Source: Bradyrhizobium lupini (GTDB taxonomy: Bacteria; Pseudomonadota; Alphaproteobacteria; Rhizobiales; Xanthobacteraceae). Taken from it: 64,000 nt of DNA. A model generated the notes under the pieces. It saw only the letters and a program-made list of their open reading frames with translations. It was not told the origin of the DNA and searched no databases. This document shows, one piece after another, positions 1-8,402 of this stretch (its first letter is position 1; each line of letters starts with the position of its first letter). A program made the position numbers and the translations under genes. Where the stretch lies: NCBI RefSeq assembly GCF_040939785.1, contig NZ_CP162553.1:4216001-4280000 (forward strand), written 5' to 3'.

Positions 1-393
1 TGCGATATGCTTGACCGCGCCCCCGGCAAGTCGATGGCCGATCTCAAGAACGCGCTGCCGAAGACCTGGTCGTCGCCGACGATGTCGCCGCATTGCGCCG
101 ACGAGACCAAATACGGCGTCATCGACAAGGTGGTAAAGCACTTCGAGGCCTTGCAGGCCAATGGCGCCAAGATCGGCGGCCAGTCGATCCGCGATCTCGT
201 CACCGTCAACGGCGTCCGCGTCACGGTCGAGGACGGCAGCTGGGGCCTGGTGCGGGCCTCCTCCAACAAGCCCGAGCTCGTTGTCGTGGTCGAGAGCCCG
301 GTCTCCGAGCAGCGCATGCACGACATGTTCGAGATGGTGAACAGCGTGCTGCGCACCCATCCCGAAGTCGGCGAGTACAATCAGAAGATTTGA
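1..393 (+). CDS. Phosphomannomutase/phosphoglucomutase, C-terminal end (5' truncated by window)
   Basis: The frame is open from base 1, so the gene begins outside the window. The visible 131 residues match the last domain of the alpha-D-phosphohexomutase family: a segment DGSWGLVRASSNKPELVVV near residue 80 is the phosphate-binding C-terminal loop (GLVRAS). Family members interconvert hexose 6- and 1-phosphates for nucleotide-sugar and polysaccharide synthesis in the cytoplasm. Mannose versus glucose specificity cannot be decided from this end. A palindromic repeat follows the stop. Confidence 0.85.
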   Translation, partial: CDMLDRAPGKSMADLKNALPKTWSSPTMSPHCADETKYGVIDKVVKHFEALQANGAKIGGQSIRDLVTVNGVRVTVEDGSWGLVRASSNKPELVVVVESPVSEQRMHDMFEMVNSVLRTHPEVGEYNQKI

Positions 394-416
394 GGCGCGA
401 GGCTAGTCTCACCTGC

Positions 417-521
417 TGTCATGCCCGGCTTGACCGGGGCATCCAGTACGCCGCGGCTTATCCGTACCCCATCATCGTCTCTGGAATACTGGATCGCCCG
501 GTCAAGCCGGGCGACGACAGT
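417..521. repeat. Bradyrhizobium-type palindromic repeat, family 1
   Basis: Two GC-rich inverted arms, ATGCCCGGCTTGACCGGGGC and CGCCCGGTCAAGCCGGGCGA, flank a short centre containing CTGGAATACTGGAT. The same element recurs at 16511-16616 and 17403-17510, and as two separated halves around 13264-13664. It lies between the mutase stop and the converging Lrp gene and may act as a transcription end. Confidence 0.75.
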
Positions 522-537
522 TTGCGTGTGGTGAGCC

Positions 538-1046
538 TTAAGCCGCAACCACAGCCGGGATCGGCAGCGCGGTGACCGACTTGATCTTCTCCATCGCGAA
601 GCGCGAGGTGACGTTCTTCAGCGGCACGGCGCTGATCAGTTTCTTGTAGAACACGTCATAGGCCTGCATGTCCGCGACGACGACGCGCAGCATGTAATCG
701 ACGTCGCCGGCCATGCGATAGAACTCCATCACCTCAGGCATGGCGCTGACGGCGTCGGCGAACCTCTTGAGCCAGGCGTCGGAATGGTCGGAGCTCTCGA
801 CCGACACGAACACGGAGATGCCGAGCCCGATCTTGTTCTGGTCGACCAGTGCCACCCGCTTGGTAATCACGCCGTCGGCCTCAAGCGCTGGATGCGCTTC
901 CAGCAGGGGGTCGAGGACAGGCCGACGCGGTCGCCAATCTCGGCGACGGAGAGGGAGGCATCGTCCTGCAGCACCATCAGAATCTTGCGGTCGATGGCGT
1001 CGAGGCGGCGGCTGGTCTCGGGGAGTGGGACGGCGAGATCGGTCAT
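538..1046 (-). pseudogene. Lrp/AsnC-family regulator, frameshifted
   Basis: Read on the minus strand from ATG 1046, the first frame gives an AsnC-type N-terminal HTH (RRLDAIDRKILMVLQDD then IGDRVGLSSTPCWKRIQRL) and stops after about 60 residues. The other frame resumes at EADGVITKRVALVDQNKIG and runs to 538 with the RAM effector domain. The break is at about 880-883, where TTGAGGCC is found and TTGGAGGCC would restore the usual RLEADG. Repaired, the protein is about 169 aa, normal for the family. Either a recent inactivation or a one-base read error; everything else looks intact. Confidence 0.8.
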
Positions 1047-1086
1047 TTGAAGAACTTTGTTCCATTTCAAGGGACGTTTTCCCTGA

Positions 1087-1107
1087 TATAGAGAAAATCT
1101 TTCTATA
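1087..1107. promoter_or_regulatory. AT-rich inverted repeat upstream of Lrp gene
   Basis: TATAGA and TCTATA form inverted arms around the AT-rich centre GAAAATCTT, 41 bp upstream of the Lrp start. Lrp/AsnC proteins often bind such AT-centred palindromes and autoregulate, so this is a candidate operator; the assignment is inference. Confidence 0.35.
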
Positions 1108-1113
1108 GCAAGT

Positions 1114-2067
1114 CTATAATCTTGGCGCCCGCTCCAACGTCGCCGCCGGCGACATGCTCAAAAGCTCTTCAACTTCAACGCGTTGCGGGGCGGCCAGGCC
1201 GCCACCATGACGGGTGCATTTCAGCGCCGCGGCGGCCGCGGCGAATCGCAGCGCCTGCCGCACGCCGCCACCTTCGGCGAAGCGAAGCGTGAAGGCGCCA
1301 TGGAAGACGTCGCCGGCGCCGAGCGTATCGACGGCCTGAACCGGGAAGGCCGGCGTCTGCTCCAATGCGCCGGTCTCGTTCAGCCAGATCGTGCCATACG
1401 GACCGCGGGTGGCGGCGAGGAAGGCGGGCGTGAGCGTGGCCAGGCGCTTCAATGCCGCGCCGTCATCGGGGATGCCGGCTGTCTCCTGCACCTGGTCACT
1501 GGCGAACAGCAGATGCGACGCGGTCGTGAGCAGGCTGTCCTGCAACGCCATCGCGCGATCGACGCCGACGATGACGGCAATGCCGCGCCGGCGTGCCTCA
1601 GTGCAGAGCGAAGTTGCGAACGCGGCGCAGCGGCTTTCGACGAGAACCGCCCGGCAATCGGCGAGCAGCTTGTCGGCGTCGGGCAGCTCGACTGTCCACA
1701 GGGCCGGATCGCGATAGATCGTGAGCGTTCGCTCGCCCATCGCGTCAATGATGATGGCAGAGACGGGCGTGCTCGCATCAGGTATGCGCACGATATGGCT
1801 TGTGTCGATATTTTCGGATGTCATGCGGTCGAGAATGAAGCCGCTCGACGTCTCCTGCGCATCGCCCATCGGACCTGCGAACGCGACGCGGCCACCAAGC
1901 CGAGCGATAGCGATCGCGGCATTGAGTGCGTTGCCGCCGCAAATCTCCGCGAGATGGCTGGCATTCGCCTTGCTGCCGCGCGCGGGCACGGTTTCGACAC
2001 GAAAGGTCAGGTCGCGCACGGGAATGCCGATGCAGAGGATGCGCGGCGCGATCCCTGGTGCAGCCAT
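1114..2067 (-). CDS. PfkB-family carbohydrate kinase
   Basis: A 317-aa ribokinase/PfkB-type kinase. The N-terminal signature GGNALNAAIAIARLGG lies near residue 45 and the C-terminal signature DTLGAGDVFHGAF, with the catalytic Asp and the GAGD anion hole, near residue 250. The family phosphorylates sugars or nucleosides with ATP; the substrate is not evident. I place the start at ATG 2067 because only then does the core begin normally (MAAPGIAPRILCIG); a longer frame back to 2124 overlaps nudC. It follows the nudC stop by 7 bp, so the two are probably co-transcribed. Confidence 0.8.
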   Translation of the reverse strand: MAAPGIAPRILCIGIPVRDLTFRVETVPARGSKANASHLAEICGGNALNAAIAIARLGGRVAFAGPMGDAQETSSGFILDRMTSENIDTSHIVRIPDASTPVSAIIIDAMGERTLTIYRDPALWTVELPDADKLLADCRAVLVESRCAAFATSLCTEARRRGIAVIVGVDRAMALQDSLLTTASHLLFASDQVQETAGIPDDGAALKRLATLTPAFLAATRGPYGTIWLNETGALEQTPAFPVQAVDTLGAGDVFHGAFTLRFAEGGGVRQALRFAAAAAALKCTRHGGGLAAPQRVEVEELLSMSPAATLERAPRL

Positions 2068-2074
2068 CTCCGTC

Positions 2075-3013
2075 TCAGCTCTTGTCGTGCACCCAGCGGC
2101 CGAGCAGGTGATGCGCAATCGCAAACGGATGCGGGCCGGCGAGCCCGTCAGGATGCGTCCGCGTCAGCATCAAGGCCGCCTCCTCGCGCGTGAACCAGCG
2201 CGCATCCTCCAACTCGGAGTGATCGACGACGATGTCCTCGCTCACCGCCCGCGCGCTGCACCCGATCATCAGCGACGACGGATAGGGCCAGGGCTGGGTC
2301 ATGTAATATTGCACCTCGGTGCAGCGAATCCCGGATTCTTCGAAAATCTCGCGGCGTACCGCGTCCTCGATGGTTTCGGCGGCCTCGACGAAGCCGGCGA
2401 GGCAGGAATACATGCCCGGCGGAAACTGCTTCTGGCGGCCGAGCAGGCATTTGTCGCCGGCGGCGACGTGCATGATCACGACAGGGTCGGTGCGCGGGAA
2501 ATGCTCGGCCTTGCAACTCGGGCACTCCCGCTTCCAGCCGCCTTCCTTCATCGCGGTACGCGTGCCGCAATTGGCGCAATAGCCGTGGCGCTGATGCCAG
2601 CTCACCATCGACTTCGCCATCGCGATCGCCGACAGCTCCTCCGGCGGCACCGCGCCCTGCATCGCCATGCCGCGCAGCTCGCTGAGGGCGTAGTCTTCGC
2701 GCCCGATCAGCTTCTCGGACGCGGCCTGCGACAGGCCCATTCCGAACATCGCGGCGCCGTCGCGCAAGCCTAAGAAGATCGTGCCGGGATTGGCGCCGCA
2801 TTTCAGCGCCTCGTCGATTCCGAGCAGCGCGCGCACTGTGTCGCCCTCGCGCTTCACCAGCAGTGAGTCGCGATAGACCACATAGGCGCGCGACGACGGC
2901 TTCTGCTCCATCGCGAACAGCTTTTCGTCGTCGCGGCGCAGATGCGCGGCGCGGTCGAGAATGTTGGTGACGAAGGCGGGTTGTCCCAGTGGAAACGAGT
3001 CGAATGCTGACAT
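2075..3013 (-). CDS. nudC: NAD(+) diphosphatase NudC (Nudix hydrolase)
   Basis: About 312 aa. It has the NudC layout: an N-terminal domain, a four-Cys zinc ribbon (CANC then CPSC, about residues 145-170), then a Nudix box starting GFVEAAETIEDAVRREI and ending EESGI. NudC hydrolyses NADH/NAD to NMNH and AMP and also removes NAD caps from RNA. ATG 3013 is preferred; a TTG 15 bp upstream would overlap the HIT gene stop. It is one of three tightly packed minus-strand genes (HIT protein, NudC, kinase). Confidence 0.9.
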   Translation of the reverse strand: MSAFDSFPLGQPAFVTNILDRAAHLRRDDEKLFAMEQKPSSRAYVVYRDSLLVKREGDTVRALLGIDEALKCGANPGTIFLGLRDGAAMFGMGLSQAASEKLIGREDYALSELRGMAMQGAVPPEELSAIAMAKSMVSWHQRHGYCANCGTRTAMKEGGWKRECPSCKAEHFPRTDPVVIMHVAAGDKCLLGRQKQFPPGMYSCLAGFVEAAETIEDAVRREIFEESGIRCTEVQYYMTQPWPYPSSLMIGCSARAVSEDIVVDHSELEDARWFTREEAALMLTRTHPDGLAGPHPFAIAHHLLGRWVHDKS

Positions 3014-3024
3014 TTCTTGTTCTT

Positions 3025-3444
3025 TCAACCCAACCAGATCTTGCGGCGAAGCGCGCTGATGAAACTCTGCACCTCTGTGGCGTCGTGCGCCAAGGGCTGC
3101 ATCACGCCCCAGACCGGCCGCGGCCAGGCGGCGTCACTGGTGCGGCGCGCGATGATGTGGACGTGAAGCTGCGGCACGAGGTTGCCGAGTGCCGCGATGT
3201 TGAGCTTGTCGCATTGGGTGATCTCCTTCAGCGCGCGCGAGACGCGGGAGATCTCGGTCATCAACTGCGCCTGCTGCACCTCGTCGAGGTCGATGATCTC
3301 CACTGCATCGGCGCGTCGCGGCACCAGCAGCAGCCAGGGATAATGCGCGTCCTTGATGACCAAGACCTTGCACAGCGGCAAATCGCCGATGTCGATAGTG
3401 TCCTCTTTCAGGCGGGAGTGCAGCGACCAGGCGGGTTCGGACAT
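3025..3444 (-). CDS. HIT-family hydrolase
   Basis: A 139-aa protein starting at ATG 3444 (MSEPAWSLHSRL). The histidine-triad region reads PQLHVHIIAR near residue 100. The usual triad is H-x-H-x-H; here the third His position is Ile, so the nucleotide-binding fold is clear but activity may be altered. Family members hydrolyse or transfer nucleotides. The gene ends 11 bp before nudC and probably heads this short operon. Confidence 0.8.
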   Translation of the reverse strand: MSEPAWSLHSRLKEDTIDIGDLPLCKVLVIKDAHYPWLLLVPRRADAVEIIDLDEVQQAQLMTEISRVSRALKEITQCDKLNIAALGNLVPQLHVHIIARRTSDAAWPRPVWGVMQPLAHDATEVQSFISALRRKIWLG

Positions 3445-3570
3445 GAAGGTTTCCGGATGGCCCGACGGGATCGGGCATGGCGGGGCGGAACCCCTGAATA
3501 TTTGCTGCGACCATACGATACGGAATCTGATTGGGGAAGGATGGCGCTCCGCAGAGGCGGCATACGCGAT

Positions 3571-3703
3571 CGTCGTCCTGGACAAGCGCAGCGCCGATCC
3601 AGGACCCATTACCATCGGATTGGGTTTGGCGAAGATTCGGGGTTACCGACTTCGTGCCGCAACTTCTCTTTGGGGTAATAGGTCCTGGCCTTCGCCAGGA
3701 CGA
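3571..3703. repeat. Palindromic repeat, family 2 (CCAGGAC type)
   Basis: Begins CGTCGTCCTGG and ends CCTTCGCCAGGACGAC, inverted arms around a centre with ACCCATTACC and GGGGTAATAGG. A second copy is at 23016-23134. It sits between the HIT gene and the downstream operon end. Confidence 0.7.
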
Positions 3704-3711
3704 CTATGAGG

Positions 3712-4839
3712 CTACCCCTCCGCAAGCACCCGCGCATTGGCGCGGACCGAGGCTTCGCTGACGCGGATGCCGAGGCCGGGGCCGTCGGGCACGACGACGT
3801 GGCCGCCGCGATTGGCGACGCGCTCTTCCAGCACGTCCTCGGTCAGCACGTGGTGCGGCATGTAGAATTCGCAACCGAGCGAGATGCCCGGCGTCGCGGC
3901 GATCAGCTGCGTGCCGGCGGCAAGCCCGATGCCGCCCTCCCACAGCGTGCCGCCATAGCCGGGCAGGCCCGCGATGTCGGCGATAGCCATGATCGCCTGC
4001 GCCTCGAACAGGCCGCCGGCCTTCATCAGCTTGATCGAGACGGCATCTGCCGCCTCGCGGCGCACCACCTCCATCATGTCGCGGCGGTCGAAGCAGCTTT
4101 CGTCGGCCAGCACCGGCGTTTCCAGCGCTGCGGTGAGCTGCGCCATCACGTCGAGATATTTGCGCGGCACCGGCTGTTCGATGAAGGTCGGCGCGAACTG
4201 CTCGACGTCGCGCAGGATCTTGATGGCGCCGAACGGCGCCAGCGCCTGGTTGTAATCGACGCGTAGATCGACCTTGTCCCCGAATTCTTTGCGGATCGCC
4301 GCGAGATGATCGAGATCGTCGCGATGCGGCTTCACTCCGGTCTTGATCTTGTAGATCAAATTGCCGTCCGGAACCATCTTCCGCATGCGTTCGAGGTCGG
4401 CGGCGAAATCCGGATCGGCGATCGAGAACGACAGCGGGATCGTGTCGCGTACGCGGCCGCCGAGCAGGTCGGCGACCGAAAGCCCCGACGACTTGCCGAC
4501 GATGTCGAGCAACGCCATTTCGATCGCGACCTTGGCTTCGGCATGCCCGACCAGCGCGCGATCCAGCTCGGCCATCAGCGCGCGGATGCGCCGCACCGGC
4601 TTGCCGAGCACGACTGGCCGCAAATAGATGTCGAGCGCGGAGAAAGCCGCTTCCGGCGTTCCCGTGAACACTTCCCACGGTGCCGCCTCGCCCCAGCCGA
4701 TCACACCATCGTTCGACGTCAGCTCGAGCAGCACGCGCTTCACCGTGCCCTTGACGTTGCCGACGCCCTGGAGGCGCGCCATCTTGATCGGGCTCTCGAT
4801 CAGGAACAGCCTGATGCGTTCGACGGTTGCCTCGGTCAT
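3712..4839 (-). CDS. Enolase-superfamily enzyme (muconate cycloisomerase/mandelate racemase-like)
   Basis: A 375-aa protein starting at ATG 4839. The active-site pattern of the muconate-lactonizing subgroup is visible: K164-x-K166 (YKIKTG), metal ligands D195 (VDYNQ), E221 (EQPVP) and D246 (ADES), and the second base K270 (SIKLMK). It probably catalyses cycloisomerisation, racemisation or dipeptide epimerisation; the ligand is unknown. It ends the operon of SDR and ABC-transporter genes and overlaps the SDR stop as ATGA, suggesting it handles a compound imported by that transporter. Confidence 0.85.
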   Translation of the reverse strand: MTEATVERIRLFLIESPIKMARLQGVGNVKGTVKRVLLELTSNDGVIGWGEAAPWEVFTGTPEAAFSALDIYLRPVVLGKPVRRIRALMAELDRALVGHAEAKVAIEMALLDIVGKSSGLSVADLLGGRVRDTIPLSFSIADPDFAADLERMRKMVPDGNLIYKIKTGVKPHRDDLDHLAAIRKEFGDKVDLRVDYNQALAPFGAIKILRDVEQFAPTFIEQPVPRKYLDVMAQLTAALETPVLADESCFDRRDMMEVVRREAADAVSIKLMKAGGLFEAQAIMAIADIAGLPGYGGTLWEGGIGLAAGTQLIAATPGISLGCEFYMPHHVLTEDVLEERVANRGGHVVVPDGPGLGIRVSEASVRANARVLAEG

Positions 4840-5591
4840 GTCAGGCCTCCATTGACGTGCCAGACCTGGCCGGTGACATAGGACGCTTTGGGGGACGCCA
4901 GGAAGGCGATGATCTCGGCCACTTCCTCCGGCCGCCCGCGGCGGTTCATCGGGATCAGCGCCTCGGTCGCTGCGATCTGTTCGGGTGAAAGCCGGCTTTC
5001 GCTGGGCTTGTCCTTGACGATGAGGCCCGGCGCGACGGCGTTGACGGTGATGCCCTCCCTGGCGAGCTCGACTGCGGTGAGCCGCACCAGCGCTTCGAGC
5101 GCGGAGCGGCTCGCGGCCGTCGCTGCAAAGGGCGCGAACTCCGGCCGGATCGCGTGAGCGACGAACGACGACACCGCCACGATCCGCAGATCTCGCCCTG
5201 CACGCAGCAGCGGCAGCGCGGCGTCCACCAACCGTGTGAACGCCAGCGCCGATTCGTCCATTGCCTTGCGGAACTGATCCGCCGGCGTACCGATGGCGCT
5301 GCCGCGCCGGGCATGGCCGCCGATCAGGATCAATCCGTCGAGCCGGCCGAAGGCACGTTGCGTAGCGGCGACGGCGTCGGTGGCCGCGGTCTCCTCGGCG
5401 AGATCGCCGAGGCATTTTGCGACGATCGCGCCTTGCGCTTCGGCTTCCGCCGCCGTGGCGTCGAGGCCGGCTGCGTTGGAGCGCGTGTGCAGCAGCAGCG
5501 CAGTGCCGGGCCCCGCGAGCAGTTTTGCGGTGGCGCGGCCGATGCCGCTGGCGGCGCCGGTGACGAGATAGATGCGATCGATTTCGGACAT
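4836..5591 (-). CDS. SDR-fold protein lacking the usual catalytic Tyr and Lys
   Basis: A 251-aa protein with the N-terminal dinucleotide motif TGAASGIG (11-18), SS at 141-142 and a C-terminal VNGG. The classical active site Y-x-x-x-K should fall at about 158-162, where the sequence reads T-A-A-S-R: Tyr is Thr and Lys is Arg. Classical SDRs use that pair to oxidise or reduce hydroxyl/keto groups, so this one may bind NAD(P) without classical chemistry. It overlaps the ABC ATPase stop (TGATG) and the downstream enolase-family start (ATGA). Confidence 0.8.
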   Translation of the reverse strand: MSEIDRIYLVTGAASGIGRATAKLLAGPGTALLLHTRSNAAGLDATAAEAEAQGAIVAKCLGDLAEETAATDAVAATQRAFGRLDGLILIGGHARRGSAIGTPADQFRKAMDESALAFTRLVDAALPLLRAGRDLRIVAVSSFVAHAIRPEFAPFAATAASRSALEALVRLTAVELAREGITVNAVAPGLIVKDKPSESRLSPEQIAATEALIPMNRRGRPEEVAEIIAFLASPKASYVTGQVWHVNGGLT

Positions 5592-6388
5592 CACGATGCC
5601 GTTGTAACCGGCGGCAGCGCGCCGGTGCGGTGGAAATGGCTGAGGAACGCGCGCGTCGCTCCTTCCTGCGGATTGTCGATCACCTGTCGCGCCGGGCCTT
5701 CCTCGACCACGACGCCGTCGCGCATGAAGATCAGACGGTCGGCGACTTCGCGGGCAAAGGCGATCTCGTGGGTGACGATCACCATGGTCATGCCCTCCGA
5801 CGCCAGCTGCTGCATGACGTTCAAGACCTCGCCGACAAGCTCGGGATCGAGCGCGGAGGTGACCTCGTCGAACAGCATCACGTCCGGCTCCATGGCGAGC
5901 GCCCGCGCAATCGCGACGCGCTGCTTCTGTCCGCCGGAGAGCGTTGCCGGATATTGGTCGGCCTTCTCTGCAAGGCCCACCTTCGCGAGTTGGGCCCGCG
6001 CCAGCTTCTCGGCGTCCGCCTTGGCCATGCGCCGCACCGTGACCGGTCCCTCCATCACGTTCTGCAGCGTCGTCATGTGCGGGAACAGATTAAAATGCTG
6101 GAACACCATGCCGGTGGTGGTACGGAATTTGGCCAGCGTCTTCACATCGGGGAGCTTCGTACCCTCGCCGAACGAAAAGCGGGTGTCGCCGACGCGAACG
6201 CTGCCGCCGTCGGGCGTCACCAGGAGGTTGATGCAGCGGAGCAGCGTCGACTTGCCGGAGCCGGACGGGCCGATCAGCGCCACGACGCCGCCCTTCGCGA
6301 CATCCAGGCTGATGCTCTTCAAAACCTCGTTGCTGCCAAAGCTTTTGCGCAGCGCCCGGATCTCGATCTTGGAAGAGGTGTCGCTCAT
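5591..6388 (-). CDS. ABC transporter ATP-binding protein, polar amino acid type
   Basis: 265 aa with Walker A GPSGSGKS, signature [15 protein letters not shown], Walker [15 protein letters not shown] and the switch His in [10 protein letters not shown]. The closest known type is GlnQ/HisP-like ATPases that energise amino-acid uptake at the inner membrane. It overlaps the permease gene by ATGA (6385-6388), so expression is coupled. Confidence 0.93.
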   Translation of the reverse strand: MSDTSSKIEIRALRKSFGSNEVLKSISLDVAKGGVVALIGPSGSGKSTLLRCINLLVTPDGGSVRVGDTRFSFGEGTKLPDVKTLAKFRTTTGMVFQHFNLFPHMTTLQNVMEGPVTVRRMAKADAEKLARAQLAKVGLAEKADQYPATLSGGQKQRVAIARALAMEPDVMLFDEVTSALDPELVGEVLNVMQQLASEGMTMVIVTHEIAFAREVADRLIFMRDGVVVEEGPARQVIDNPQEGATRAFLSHFHRTGALPPVTTAS

Positions 6389-7047
6389 TCGCCGACCGCC
6401 AGTCGCTTCTCGCCGCGCCGGACCATGATGGTCAGGGGGATCAGGATCGCCGCATAGGCGACCGCGACGGCGGTGTAGGTTTCCAGCGGACGGTAGCTGT
6501 CATGGGCGGCGACCTGGCTCTGATAGACCAGATCAGGCACCGCCAGCACCGAGACCAGCGAGGTGTTCTTGAACTGGATGATCGACTGGTTCATCAGCGC
6601 CGGGATCATGCGCTTGATCGCCTGCGGCAGCACGATGCGCCGCATGTTCTGTCCCGGGGTCATACCGAGCGCGGCACCGGCTTCGGACTGGCCGCGGTCG
6701 ATCGAGATGATGCCGCCGCGGATGATCTCCGAATAGAACGAGCCGCCATAGAGCGACAGCGCCAGCGCGGACGCCGTGATTGGGGTCATCTCGACACCCG
6801 CCAGGATCGGCAGCGCGTAATAGAACCAGATCAGCTGCACCAGGATCGGCGTGCAGCGGAACGCCTCGATGAAGGTGAGCGCGAGCAGGCGCACCGCGCG
6901 AAAGCGCGACAGGGTGCCGAACGCGCCGAACAGGCCGAAGACGAGGCCAAGCACGACGATGACCACGGTGAAGCCTACGGTGACGCCGAGCCCGTTGAGA
7001 AAGAGCCAGCGATAGCTCCAGAGGATGCCGAAGTCCCACTGATACAT
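6385..7047 (-). CDS. ABC transporter permease, polar amino acid type
   Basis: 220 aa with several hydrophobic segments (about residues 15-40, 55-80, 90-110, 185-210) and the EAA loop [20 protein letters not shown] characteristic of HisM/GlnP permeases. It forms the membrane channel with the ATPase encoded directly downstream. The substrate-binding gene lies upstream across a palindromic repeat. Confidence 0.92.
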   Translation of the reverse strand: MYQWDFGILWSYRWLFLNGLGVTVGFTVVIVVLGLVFGLFGAFGTLSRFRAVRLLALTFIEAFRCTPILVQLIWFYYALPILAGVEMTPITASALALSLYGGSFYSEIIRGGIISIDRGQSEAGAALGMTPGQNMRRIVLPQAIKRMIPALMNQSIIQFKNTSLVSVLAVPDLVYQSQVAAHDSYRPLETYTAVAVAYAAILIPLTIMVRRGEKRLAVGE

Positions 7048-7085
7048 GCGTGTGTTACTCGTCGAACGCCTTGACCGCCGGCATT

Positions 7086-7162
7086 GTCGTCCGGGGCGAT
7101 GCGAAGCATCGAGCCCGGAATCTCGAGATTCCGGGTTCGCCCTTTGGGCGCCCCGGAATGAC
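7086..7162. repeat. Palindromic repeat inside the ABC operon
   Basis: Nested inverted arms including GATGCGAAGCATC, GGAATCTCGAGATTCC and CGCCCTTTGGGCG between the binding-protein stop and the permease start. Such repeats within operons can uncouple transcript levels, leaving more binding-protein mRNA; that role is inference. Confidence 0.6.
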
Positions 7163-7171
7163 AGTGGAAGA

Positions 7172-8017
7172 CTACAGCGAAACGCCCGGCGGAATGTCCG
7201 CCTCGGTCACGCCCACCAGCTCCATGTTGGTGATGATGGCGTTGCGAATGAAGCCGAGGCCTTTGTTGAAGTCGATCCAGGTGTTGACGTAGTCGCGCCA
7301 GGTCTTGTCGGTCTCGCGGCGGAAGCCGGCGTTCGACGTGGTAGCAAAGATCGGCGTCGGCAGCACGAACTGGCCCAGCGAGGGATTTTTCTTCAGCACC
7401 GTGAGCGACAGCATGGTGATCAGGCACTGCGCGTCGACGCGGCCGGTCTGGAGCGCGGCGGTGGCGTCGTCGGCGGTCTTCAGCCGCGAGATCTGCGCCT
7501 TCGGCGTCAGGCGGCTCACGACCTGGTCGTGCGAGGAGCCCTGGTCGACCGCGATCTTGACGTCGGGCGAGTTCAGCTCGGCCCAGCTCTTCGGCTTGAA
7601 GTCCTTCTTGCAGAGGATGCCGAAGGCGTTGTTGAAGACCGGCACCGAGAAGTCGACCACCAGCGCGCGCTTCGGGGTCGGGTTGAGGCCGAAGAAGATG
7701 TCGATCTTGTTGGACTGGAGGTCGAGCACCGAATTGCCCCAGGTGGTCTCGGTGATCTCGAGCTCGGCCTCCATGTCCTCGGCGAGCGCCTTGGCGATGT
7801 CGACGTAAAAGCCTTTCCACTGGCCGGTCGAAAGATCCTTCATGTAATAGGGCGCGCCGCCGCCGACCGCGCCGATCCGCATCTTCTTGGTGCGGCGGAT
7901 GCGGGCGAAGGTCGATTCGTTGGTATCGGCGGTCTGCGCCACGGCAGGGGAGGCCAGCGTCGCCGCGCCAATCGCGCCAAGTCCGACAATCGATGCAACA
8001 TCACGACGTGTAACCAT
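7172..8017 (-). CDS. ABC transporter substrate-binding protein, polar amino acid type
   Basis: 281 aa from ATG 8017. The N-terminus MVTRRDVASIVGLGAIGAAT followed by LASPAVAQ is a signal peptide with twin Arg, so export to the periplasm (possibly Tat) is expected. The mature part has the family-3 binding-protein pattern: KKMRIGAVGGGAPYY early and GFYVDIAKALAEDM after it. It should deliver an amino acid or related solute to the permease/ATPase pair. First gene of the five-gene minus-strand operon. Confidence 0.88.
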   Translation of the reverse strand: MVTRRDVASIVGLGAIGAATLASPAVAQTADTNESTFARIRRTKKMRIGAVGGGAPYYMKDLSTGQWKGFYVDIAKALAEDMEAELEITETTWGNSVLDLQSNKIDIFFGLNPTPKRALVVDFSVPVFNNAFGILCKKDFKPKSWAELNSPDVKIAVDQGSSHDQVVSRLTPKAQISRLKTADDATAALQTGRVDAQCLITMLSLTVLKKNPSLGQFVLPTPIFATTSNAGFRRETDKTWRDYVNTWIDFNKGLGFIRNAIITNMELVGVTEADIPPGVSL

Positions 8018-8208
8018 TGGGATCAATCGCTTTTCTGTTGGAAGAAGTTCCGGCAGCGTTCTTACCAAGGCGCCTCCGGCAGTGAAAGCACAGCCTATCG
8101 GCTGGGCAGACCAGGAATTGCCCGGATGCTGGGCAAGCCACCATGAAGCCGCGCCTGTTCAAGCCGATACCCGCTTGCTTTCCGGTCCTTTTGGCCCCAA
8201 ATAGGGGC

Positions 8209-8309
8209 CGGGAGATTGGCGGTGGACGAGCCACTCGCCAACCGGGTCAGGTCCGGAAGGAAGCAGCCCTAACGAGGTCCGGATCGGGTCGCTCGTCAGT
8301 CTCCTACCT
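8209..8309 (+). ncRNA. ffs: Signal recognition particle RNA (4.5S, bacterial small type)
   Basis: The conserved domain IV core GGTCAGGTCCGGAAGGAAGC followed by AGCCCTAACG is present at 8245-8275, the binding site for Ffh. The outer helix can pair GGAGATTG (8211) with CAGTCTCC (8297-8304). A T6 tract at 8311 probably ends the transcript. Position just upstream of dnaX is usual in this group. Exact ends are estimates. Confidence 0.92.
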
Positions 8310-8402
8310 GTTTTTTCCGAGCGAATTGCGCCGGCGGCTCGGGCCGCCAGCGCGCTCCTTTCCGCAAAGCCGGCCGAAAGACACTTCATTGCGGATCGAC
8401 CG

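Noticed and set aside
3712-5415. 567-aa frame covering the enolase-family gene and part of the SDR gene
   Set aside because: The first 190 residues are an out-of-frame shadow of the SDR gene; the enolase-family protein begins at ATG 4839.
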